From Amesomyces nigricolor (taxonomy: Eukaryota > Ascomycota > Sordariomycetes > Sordariales > Chaetomiaceae), in NCBI GenBank assembly GCA_004802645.1, contig SRKS01000005.1, forward strand, positions 1-64,000: a stretch of 64,000 bases of DNA, given 5' to 3'. A model generated the notes under the pieces. The model worked only from the letters and a program-made list of their open reading frames with translations, was not told the DNA's origin and ran no database searches. This document shows, piece after piece, positions 46,864 to 55,551 of the stretch. Position 1 is the first letter of the stretch. Each line of letters opens with the position of its first letter. The translations under genes and the position numbers were made by a program.

Positions 46864-48534
46864 ATGGCGTCTCAACATATCCAGGCAGTCACGCCGCCCT
46901 CTAAAGACGCCATCCTCAACCGCCTCCTGGAGGTCATCCGCCGCCCCCACAATGCGAGCCAACCGCCCGGAAGCGTCTACATTGGCTATGGGATGTGCCT
47001 ACTTGACGCGAGACTGCCTCTGCTCCTTAACCCGCCAGACGCGCCCCTCCCGTGCAGGGAGCCGGCTGACGAGTTCGAGGCCGTCAACGCCCACTTTTCA
47101 GCCCAAGTGCACGCCTTTTTCAACGCACTGCACGACCTCGAGGACATAGCAGCCAAACAGTCCCCGGACGAACCCCCCATCATCCGTCCTGGCCCAGATG
47201 GAGGTCTCCAGCCCGTCATCCAGGTTGGCAACCAGTTATTCGAAACCGATCCCATCCAGTCGCCCGAAACCGAAGCCCGTCACGAGTCCGGGTCCGACTG
47301 CTTCCACCGGTGCTTCCACACCCGCCGCCTTACCGTCCAGAACCCGGACAGCCTGCCCCTCCTCAACCGCGTCACCCGATTGCGCATCTTCCCCGACGAC
47401 TCGGGCCCCGGCTTGGTCTCGGAAGCGAAGTACATGCGGCCCGTTTCCTTGAGCACGCCCATCGACCTCGCCGCCCACCTCCCGAACCTTCGCGGGCTGG
47501 ACTGTCCGTGGCTCTGGGAGCGCCTCCCCGTGGCCTTCACGTCCAAGGCACTACGCATCTACTCCCGCGTCTGGGCAGGCCCTTGGCGCGATGACCGCGC
47601 TGAGTTCGGCCGCGCTGTACGCCGCGCTATGCCCGTGCTGCCACCCTCCCTCACCAAGGCTCGTCTCTGGTTCTGGAGGCCCGGCATCCTCGGGGACGAG
47701 ACGGACCAGGCGGAGCAGATGCCTGACCTTGTTGACGGTACGTCGTCGTCGCCGTTGGCCAACGAGTTTGACGGCATAGACCCTGTATCGCTTGGCCTGC
47801 GGGACCTAGGAAGTCGCCTGGAAGAACTGGACCTCCGCGCGTACATCACGCCATATCTTTTCCCTTCCAGTGCTGACGCCTTGCCATGGTCCCGCATGCG
47901 ACACCTCACCGTAGAATTCTACCCCTGCGCGCCCAACGGCAGCTGGTACTTTTCCGGCCCGCGAGGGGAAGATCCCTACCCGACAGGGTTCGCCATCACG
48001 CGAGAGGAGCACTACCCACCCGGCCAAGAAAACGACGACGGGACGCACAAGCTGATGGAGGACGAAGTGGACAAGTACTGGGACGACTCTCCGGACCTCT
48101 ACGACCTCCGCCAGCCCGATATGTTCCGCACGCGGCCTATTGCCGAGCGCATCAACCCGCTACTCTTGGCGTTTGCCTCATCTTTGCAGCAGCAAAGGAT
48201 GCCCACGCTTGAAGATGCCGAGTTGTTTACCTGGCTTATGTGGCGGCCCTCCAAGGAGCGGGAGAAAAAGTATGAAGGGAGTGATGAGGCGCCTCCTACT
48301 AAGGTTGAGAACCTGACGATTTTGTTTCGGTGGGGGGTGAGATACGAGGCGCATATTGACGGAGAAGAGGGGAAAGGGAAAGTGACGTGGCAGGTTGGTA
48401 GGGACTGGAGGCCAGACGACGAAGTTGTTAGGGCGTTTGAGGATCTCGTGGGCGGAGACAGGGGCAACGTAGAGTGGCAAGCATTTGAGTATCTGGATGA
48501 GAGGGAGCAGGACCTGGATGACTATATGGTGTGA
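46864..48534 (+). CDS. Hypothetical fungal protein, DUF6546/F-box-associated type, 556 residues
   Basis: Single uninterrupted exon starting MASQHIQAVTPPS and ending LDDYMV. It has leucine-rich-like stretches (LPNLRGLDCPWLW, LGSRLEELDLRAY, LEDAELFTW) and a C-terminal block WQVGRDWRPDDEVVRAFEDL that resembles the conserved end of fungal DUF6546 proteins, which often follow an F-box. No signal peptide or membrane segment. No RIP stops. The family call is from memory of the pattern and is not certain. It could be an adaptor of a ubiquitin ligase, but no clear F-box is seen at the N-terminus. Confidence 0.75.
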   Translation: MASQHIQAVTPPSKDAILNRLLEVIRRPHNASQPPGSVYIGYGMCLLDARLPLLLNPPDAPLPCREPADEFEAVNAHFSAQVHAFFNALHDLEDIAAKQSPDEPPIIRPGPDGGLQPVIQVGNQLFETDPIQSPETEARHESGSDCFHRCFHTRRLTVQNPDSLPLLNRVTRLRIFPDDSGPGLVSEAKYMRPVSLSTPIDLAAHLPNLRGLDCPWLWERLPVAFTSKALRIYSRVWAGPWRDDRAEFGRAVRRAMPVLPPSLTKARLWFWRPGILGDETDQAEQMPDLVDGTSSSPLANEFDGIDPVSLGLRDLGSRLEELDLRAYITPYLFPSSADALPWSRMRHLTVEFYPCAPNGSWYFSGPRGEDPYPTGFAITREEHYPPGQENDDGTHKLMEDEVDKYWDDSPDLYDLRQPDMFRTRPIAERINPLLLAFASSLQQQRMPTLEDAELFTWLMWRPSKEREKKYEGSDEAPPTKVENLTILFRWGVRYEAHIDGEEGKGKVTWQVGRDWRPDDEVVRAFEDLVGGDRGNVEWQAFEYLDEREQDLDDYMV

Positions 48535-48778
48535 GAATCACCTATATTGCCTACCTAGGTAATGTACTGAATCAACAAATCTGGCCGGTAAAGCAGACTC
48601 AAATATCAGATTTAAGCAACGAAAGGCCGATAAACGCTCATAGCTACCGACAAGCACGAAAGAATACATAGCCAACTTCCTCAGTCGGTTCTTGTCCATT
48701 TACTCCTCTCGTATGGTCAAACTTTGGTACTACGTCACCAGTAACTTACACCATTATTAACCACCCCCTGCTACCTAA

Positions 48779-50284
48779 TCAAGCCCCAACCCCAACACAA
48801 TACGCCTCCCCCAACCAATAATTCGTCATACAATCACTACTCACCGTCGGATTCCACGCCAGAAACTGCGCCAGCGTAATCCCCGCCTGGGCCGCCAGCG
48901 CAGTGCAGGTCAGACCGTCCGTCACAAGCGACCACCTGTTGCAGTTGGCCGGCGAGCCGGACATGGTAGGCCCGGGCGGCGTGGGTTTGGTCGGGGTAGA
49001 CGCGCTGGCAACACCAACACAGTAGGCTTCCCCCAGCCAGTAGTTGGTGGAACAGTCAGAGGAAACGGCTGGGTTCCAAGTTAGGAACTGGGTGAGGGAG
49101 ATGCCGGCCTGGGCGGCGAGGTCGGTGCAGGAGAGGCCCTCGGTGACGAGAAACCATTTGTTGCAGTCGGCGGGCGAGCCAGGCATGGTTGGGCCGGGCG
49201 GGGTGGGCTTTGCTGTTGTGGAAGCGGCGGTGCTTGTTGTTGTTGCGGGTGATGTGTCGCCCGAGACGCCGACGCAGTAAGCCTCGCCGAGCCAATAGTT
49301 GGTCAGACAGTCGGAGGAGACGGCTGGGTTCCATGCCAGGAACTGCTCGAAGGAGATGCCGGCTTGAGCGGCCAAGTCGGTGCAGGACAAGCCCTCGGTG
49401 ACGAGGGACCACTTGTTGCAGTTGGCAGGCGAGCCGGTCATGGTCGGGCCGGGCGGTGTGGGCTTTGTGGGAGAGGTGGTGGTGCTTGCTGTGGGCGGTA
49501 CCGTGGCGGTTTCGCCGTCATCGCCCGCGATCCCAACGCAGTAGGCCTCGTCAACCCAGTAGTTGGTCAGACAGTCTGACGACAAAGCCGGGTTCCACGC
49601 CAGGAACTGCTCGAGGGTGATGCCGGCTTCCGAGGCTAGGTCTGTGCATGACAGGCCTTCCGTGACGATGGCCCACTCGTTGCAGTCTGCGGGCGAGCCG
49701 GACATGGTCGGTCCTGGTGGTGTCGGGGAGGCGTCAGTTGGGGTTGGTTTATTGCCCTCTACGAGGTACCACGAGCCGCAGTAGCGGACACCCTTTTGGA
49801 ATGAGCACGCTGGGTCCGAGACGTTGCCGAGACTGGGATTCCACAAGCCAAACTCCTCGAGATCGACGTTGTAGGTTTGCGCGGCGAGCTCGCAGTTGCT
49901 GGCGAAGGAGGAGCTGGTGAGGTTGTACTGGAAGTCGTCTCCGGCGAAGTAGTGCACGCAGTCATCGCGCGTGCCCGTGGCCTCAGGGAGGGGCGTGTAC
50001 AGCCGTGTGTAGGGGGATGCGGTGGCGTCGGGACGCTCGGTGTAGGGAATTCCGGTGAAGGGCGCCGAGGGGTCGAGGGTGACCAAGGCGTGACCGGGGC
50101 GGCCCGTATAGGTGTTGATATCGCCCACTGCGGCAACGCAGTACGACTCTTGGGCAAAGAGGTTGGTGCAGTTGGCGTTGACGGCTGGGTTCAGGAAGAG
50201 AAAGTCGACGAGGGTGATGCCGAATTTGATGGCGACGAGGTTGCAATAGTCGCCTACGAGGGAGGTGGAGAGGATAGTCCGTAG
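48779..50284 (-). pseudogene. LysM-repeat protein gene, 5'-truncated
   Basis: An open frame of about 500 codons with six LysM modules: one starting VGDYCNLVAIKFGIT, a divergent second (NCELAAQTYNVDLEEF), and four near-identical copies (ending NYWLGEAYCVGV) joined by TPPGPTMSGSPA linkers. LysM modules bind chitin or related glycans, and secreted fungal LysM proteins include chitin-masking effectors. No ATG and no signal peptide precede the first module. The frame runs straight into 31 bp identical to TLH DNA (50254-50284) and then the 306-bp repeat unit. The gene was broken inside its first LysM and is probably not secreted. The last three repeats appear recently duplicated. Confidence 0.85.
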
Positions 50285-50590
50285 CTGACTGGTATGCGTC
50301 AATGGCGTCGGGCCGATGCCATTGAAGGCTCGCGCGCGGATTGGTTGCCCGCCGGTGGGGCGACCCCACCTCCCGACCCGATGCCATTGAGGATCGCGAA
50401 TTGCAATGGCATCGGCCCTAAACGGGCGTTAAAATGCTATTTCGCATCGGTAACCAGGTCAGTCGGGCGCGGCGAGCGCGAATCCAGCGTCGGTTTGTCG
50501 CCAGACCGTATGGTTCGCTCGATGTATGTATCGTTCGTGGTATCGCGTTCCGGATGGCGGGCTCGACGGTTTAGGGTTAGGGTTATTAAT
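50285..50590. repeat. Single inverted copy of the 306-bp subtelomeric unit
   Basis: Reverse complement of the units at 14376-14986, including the interstitial telomere motif (GGTTTAGGGTTAGGGTTA near 50570). Confidence 0.93.
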
Positions 50591-51025
50591 CTGGTAGCAC
50601 CGCTGATTGGCCAGCGCCAGAAAAAACCCGGGGAAAGCTAGCTAGCTAGCTAAAGAGGAGAGAACGCTAAGAAGAAGAAGAACGTCAACAGGGGAGACCC
50701 GATTCACAAAGGCTTCGGGGTCGGTTCGGAAGCGTAAGGATCAACCATCGCGTCATCCTCCTCCTCCTCCTCTCTGCTCCTTGAACAAAGGGGAAAAGGA
50801 GAGATTCCCTCTAGGGTCGAGCCTTATTTATTTCCCCTCTCTGCTCTTCCCTTGCTTCTAGGTTGCTACTAGCATAATGTCGACCCTCCCCCCCCCCCTC
50901 CTGCGTATCTCCTGGGGGCTTCGTAACATGATCTCTCCTCAGATCCTTTGGTGATTACGGCGTTCCTTCCCGTACATGAAAGTGTTGTGTCTTAAGGACG
51001 AAGGCTTGCTCGGGTGATGCGAGTA
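50591..51025. other. TLH-unit distal spacer, inverted copy
   Basis: Reverse complement of 13946-14375, including the homopolymer (here C) near 50888. It ends at GATGCGAGTA, directly against a gypsy LTR. No gene seen. The uninterrupted equivalent at 13940 identifies GAGTA as the target duplication. Confidence 0.9.
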
Positions 51026-51250
51026 TGTCACGGCGGTCCACGCCGTGCCTGTCAGAACCCACAAGTGGAGCGTGCTGCACGGACCACTGTGGGTTGAAGA
51101 TCTTGCACCTCGCCGTCGTCAGACCTGTATGTAGCTCTTCGAGCTACGTCTTGACTATCAAGCCTGCCCATACCGACGGAATAGAGCCCGAGACTGTAGC
51201 TTAGCCTGAATATACTGTCATTGAACTACCTGCCTGTCCCGCCCGTGACA
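51026..51250 (+). repeat. 5' LTR of gypsy D
   Basis: 225 bp. Shares GGGCGGGACAGG-type variants (reverse complement) with the LTR at 21450-21674. Confidence 0.95.
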
Positions 51251-51291
51251 TTACGTAGCTCCTACCCCATTAGCCGACCGTCTCCAACACG

Positions 51292-52624
51292 ATGGCTACC
51301 CGCCCCGAACCTCCTGCGAACCCCGACACCGCGGCAGATTTGGCCGTACACGTCAGCGAACACCCAGAACGCTGGATGTTCTACCTGAGGAACATGGATG
51401 GGCATGCTGCCTCCCTGGAAGAAGAGATCGCTACCCTCCGCGCCGCCGCCCGTACCTACGACTCCGACGTCCTGTCCCTCCAGACCGAAATTTCGAAGCG
51501 CGACGCGATCATCCACTACCAGAAGGAACAACTGAACGAACGCGACGAACGGAACATCGAACGAACAGCCAAGGCCGCCGACAAGATCGCCCGGCTTGAA
51601 GTCGAGAAGGCCCAACTCCTCGCTGCCGCTACGCCCGCTGTATACACCCCGCTGACCGACCTCCCTGCTACGAACCCCCCGGCCGAGCCTCTTGTAGATA
51701 CTGCTCCGAGAACGCCTGCGCCTGCTCCTGCCTCACGTACCGGATCTACCGTCCTCAGTGAAAAACTCCCAGACCCAGAGAAGTTCGACGGATCTCGCGC
51801 AGACCTTCGACGCTTTACGCAACAGATCTATGCCAAGATGAAGGCTAACGCGGATCGATTCCCTACAGCCACTTCTCGCCTGACCTACGTCGCAGGTCGG
51901 CTCTCTAGGAGGGCTTATGAGCTGATCTTGCCAAAGATTGCTTATAGCCTCCCCCAGTTTCCCGACTACCCCGATATCCTGGTTTACCTGGAGAAGGCAT
52001 TTGGAGACCCCAACCGAGTGGCCAACGCACGTAACGACCTGTTCCGTCTCCGGCAAAACAATAAGGACTTTAGCACCTTCTTCTCCGAATTCCAACGCCT
52101 GGCCCTGGAAGGACAAATGGCCGAAGACTCCCTGCCTACCATGCTAGAGCAATCCATCTCCCGCGAACTTCGCAGTATGCTGTTACACCACGACCCCCCT
52201 AGCCGAGAATTCCACCAGTACGCCGCTTTTCTGCAGGAGCTAGAGAACCGACGGAACCGGTTCTATCAAGCAGTACCTACACCGACCGCCCGGGCTAACC
52301 ATACCTCGGCTGCCCCCCCCAGGCGACTCCTGTACCGCCCCGACGGAGCGAGTCCCCGCACCCAAAAGGAAGCTAGAACCAAGGAGACCCGATGGACCTG
52401 AGCGCCCAGCGTACTTCCCGACCTAATGGACGGAGGGAACGAGGAGAGTGTTACCGATGCGGATCGAAGGACCATCGGGTCGCCCTCTGCCCGCACCCAG
52501 ATATACGCCCATACATGCAAGCCCGTACCGCCAGAACCGAACGTCCCTCCAGCCCTGACACCGACCGATCCCTAAGCCCGCCTCCAAGCCCCTACGTATC
52601 GGTAAACGGTGCGAGTCTGAGCTA
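51292..52624 (+). pseudogene. gypsy D gag, second subtype, frameshifted
   Basis: Same subtype as copy C. The capsid part (51292-52401) goes out of frame at a C8 run (52313-52320) where C implies C9. The zinc-knuckle part resumes at 52392 in another frame. A one-base loss in the homopolymer explains it, though a sequencing error is possible. Confidence 0.88.
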
Positions 52625-52639
52625 AGTCGCTCTCAGACT

Positions 52640-53950
52640 CTCGCCACCCGCGCAGACAACTACCCTAACGCTTCGCCTACTGTACCAACTACGACTACCC
52701 AGACAACTAAGACCACCCGGATACTACGAATTTCTGCTGCATCTGTACAAGGCCTCTCGGTCCGCGAGGAAGAGGACTTACGATCAAACCTGATGATCCT
52801 GCCTGTTACCCTGGAGAGCGGGAAGCAACGGCTTCCTACCTACGCCCTGACCGACTCTGGAGCCCAAGGGAAGGGTTTCGTTGACCAGAGCTGGGCCGAG
52901 ACCCACGAACTACCCCTGAAGAAGCTGCGGAGACCATTCACGCTTGAAGTCTTCGATGGCCGTTCGGCCGAGAGTGGGAAGGTGACCCACTATGCAACGG
53001 CAGGTATGAGAGTTGCGGACCACTACGAGAAGGAGATCAAGCTCTATATGACGCAACTAGCCTACTACCCTGTCGTCTTGGGCATGCCATGGCTGAAGGA
53101 GCATGACCCGAGAGTTGGCTTTGCGAGCTATACGTTCACCTTCGAGAGCGACTACTGCCGAGAGAACTGCAACACCCCGAGTCGACCAACTAGGATCAAA
53201 GCCCTACACGACGTGCCGAAGAGGGCACGCCCGGAATATCTGCCCGCACGCCCTGCCGGTTTGGAGAATGTCGATATCGCTGCTGTATCCCTCCGAGCCT
53301 GCTCCGCATACATCCGTAGGGGATACAAGGCGTTCTCTGTCACAATCGAGGATATCGATCGCCAACTGTCCCTGCCCGAACAGCCAGACCTGACGAACCT
53401 GCTCCCGCCCGAACTCCGAGACTTCGAGGACGTCTTCTCCCCAAAGGAAGCCGACAAACTGCCCCCGCACCGACCGTACGACCACGATATTAAGCTAATC
53501 GAGGGCAAGACACCCCCATTCGGGCCATTATACGCCATATCCCGCACCGAACTACAAGCTCTGAAGGCCTGGTTGGAAGAGAATCTGAAGAAGGGATTTA
53601 TCCGCCCGAGCTCCTCCGCCGCTGCGTCACCTGTCCTGTTCGTCAAAAAGTCAGACGGAAGCCTCCGCTTCTGTGTCGACTACCGGGCCCTTAACAACAT
53701 CTCTGTCAAAGACCGCTACCCGCTACCCCTGACGAAAGAGTCCCTGAACAACCTGAAGGGGATAAAGTACTTTACTAAGATCGATATCATCTCTGCGTTC
53801 AACAATATTCGGATCAAGGAGGGCCAAGAGTACCTTACCGCATTCCGAACGAGGTTTGGCCTCTACGAGTCGTTGGTCATGCCATTCGGGATGACTGGAG
53901 CCCCCGTAACGTTCCAACGGTTCATCAACGACACTCTGCGAGAACACCTA
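52640..53950 (+). pseudogene. gypsy D pol fragment (protease and part of RT)
   Basis: Open from before MILPVTLESG through the protease (ALTDSGAQGKG) and RT fingers/palm (SVKDRYPLPL, PFGMTGAPVTF), with no RIP stops, but cut before the YLDD motif by the next LTR. No activity possible. Confidence 0.9.
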
Positions 53951-54175
53951 TGTCACGGCGGTCCACGCCGTGCCTGTCAGAACCCACAAGTGGAGCGTGC
54001 TGCACGGACCACTGTGGGTTGAAGATCTTGCACCTCGCCGTCGTCAGACCTGTATGTAGCTCTTCGAGCTACGTCTTGACTATCAAGCCTGCCCGTACCG
54101 ACGGAATAGAGCCCGAGACTGTAGCTTAGCCCGAATACACTGTCATTGAACTACCTGCCTGTCCTGCCCGTGACA
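53951..54175 (+). repeat. 5' LTR of gypsy E
   Basis: 225 bp. The primer site ACGTAGCTC (54178-54186) can pair with GAGCTACGT at 54066-54074 within this LTR. Confidence 0.95.
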
Positions 54176-54216
54176 TTACGTAGCTCCTACCCCATTAGCC
54201 GACCGTCTCCAACACG

Positions 54217-55551
54217 ATGGCTACCCGCCCTGAACCTCCTGCGAACCCCGACACCGCGGCAGACTTGACCGCGCACGTCAACGAACATCCAGAACGTTGG
54301 ATGTTCTACCTAAGGAATATGGATGGGCATGCTGCCTCTCTGGAGGAAGAGATCGCTACCCTCCACGCTACTGCCTGTACCCACGACTCCGCCATCCTGT
54401 CCCTCCAGACCGAAATCTCGAATCGCGATGCCATTATCCGATACCAGAAGGAACAACTGAACGAACGGAACTTCGAACTCTACCGGAAGATCGTTCAGCT
54501 TGAGGTTGAGAAGGCCCAACTCCTCGCCGCTGCTACACCCGCCGTACATACCCCGCCGACCGACCTCCCTGTTGCGAACCCCCCGGCCGAGCCTCTTGCA
54601 GATGCTGCTCCGAGAACGCCTACGCCTGCTCCTGCCTCACGTACCGGATCGACTACCCTCAGTGAAAAACTCCCAGACCCAGAGAAGTTTGACGGATCTC
54701 GCGCGGACCTTCGACGCTTCACACAGCAAGTCTACGGCAAGATGATCGCCAATGCCGACCGATTCCCGACCCCCCAGGGCCGTCTGACATACGTTGCCGG
54801 CCGGCTGACTGGGAAGGCATACCAGCTGATATTGCCAAAGATCGCCTATAGACTCCCCCAGTTTCCCGACTACCCGGACATGCTCGCCTACCTGGAAGCC
54901 GCCTTTGGCGACCCCGACCGTGTACAGAACGCCCAGAACAAGCTGTACCAACTTAAGCAGAAGAACGACGACTTCAGTACCTACTTCTCTGAGTTCCAAC
55001 GCCTGGCCCTGGAGGGAGAGATGCCTGAGGAAGGCCTGACGCCCCTACTCTTCCAAGGTATCTCACGGGAACTCCAGGATATACTCCTACACAACCCATC
55101 CCCGTCCCGTCAGTTCCAAGCCTACGCCCAGCATCTCCAAAGCCTCGACAACCGGTACCGCCAGCATCAGAAACAAGTCAACCGGACTAGGCCGAACTAT
55201 ACGCCCCGGGCCACTACCCCAGCCAGCCTTGCCGAGACTGCCCCCAGAACAACCACCGAACCACCAAGACGGAGCGGATCCCCGCACCCTACTAGAAACC
55301 AGAACCAAGGAGAACCAATGGACTTGAGTGCCCAGCGGACGCCCCGACCGAATGGACGAAGGGAACGAGGAGAGTGTTACCGGTGTGGATCGAAGGACCA
55401 CCGGGTTGCCCTCTGCCCACACCCAGATACACGCCTGCACATACAAGCCCGCACCGCCAGAACCGAACGTCCCTCCAGCCCTGACACCGACCGATCCCTA
55501 AGCCCGCCTCCAAGCCCCTATATATCGGTAAACGGTGCGAGTCTGAGCTAA
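54217..55551 (+). CDS. gypsy E gag, 444 residues, intact
   Basis: ATG to TAA without interruption, 41 bp after the LTR. Coiled N-terminus, Gag capsid domain (FDGSRADLRRFTQQV, FPDYPDMLAYLEAAF) and canonical CCHC knuckle (CYRCGSKDHRVALC). The only uninterrupted gag of this family in the window. It could still supply particles to other copies. pol is entered in the -1 frame; its frame is open over the gag stop. Confidence 0.93.
   Translation: MATRPEPPANPDTAADLTAHVNEHPERWMFYLRNMDGHAASLEEEIATLHATACTHDSAILSLQTEISNRDAIIRYQKEQLNERNFELYRKIVQLEVEKAQLLAAATPAVHTPPTDLPVANPPAEPLADAAPRTPTPAPASRTGSTTLSEKLPDPEKFDGSRADLRRFTQQVYGKMIANADRFPTPQGRLTYVAGRLTGKAYQLILPKIAYRLPQFPDYPDMLAYLEAAFGDPDRVQNAQNKLYQLKQKNDDFSTYFSEFQRLALEGEMPEEGLTPLLFQGISRELQDILLHNPSPSRQFQAYAQHLQSLDNRYRQHQKQVNRTRPNYTPRATTPASLAETAPRTTTEPPRRSGSPHPTRNQNQGEPMDLSAQRTPRPNGRRERGECYRCGSKDHRVALCPHPDTRLHIQARTARTERPSSPDTDRSLSPPPSPYISVNGASLS

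Larger units (their letters stand above)
51026..53950 (+). mobile_element. Ty3/gypsy copy D, truncated in RT
   Basis: 5' LTR, gag and pol as far as the RT palm (NDTLREHL), then abruptly a new LTR at 53951. Left flank GAGTA pairs with TACTC at 21445, so D is the 5' part of the element that inserted upstream of TLH2. The base pairs before 53951 (ACCTA) would be the target duplication of a nested insertion; no second ACCTA copy is present in this window. Confidence 0.9.

Noticed and set aside
52313..52320. A programmed frameshift at the C8 run in gypsy D gag
   Set aside because: Copy C keeps the frame with the equivalent of nine C; a one-base loss or a sequencing error is simpler.
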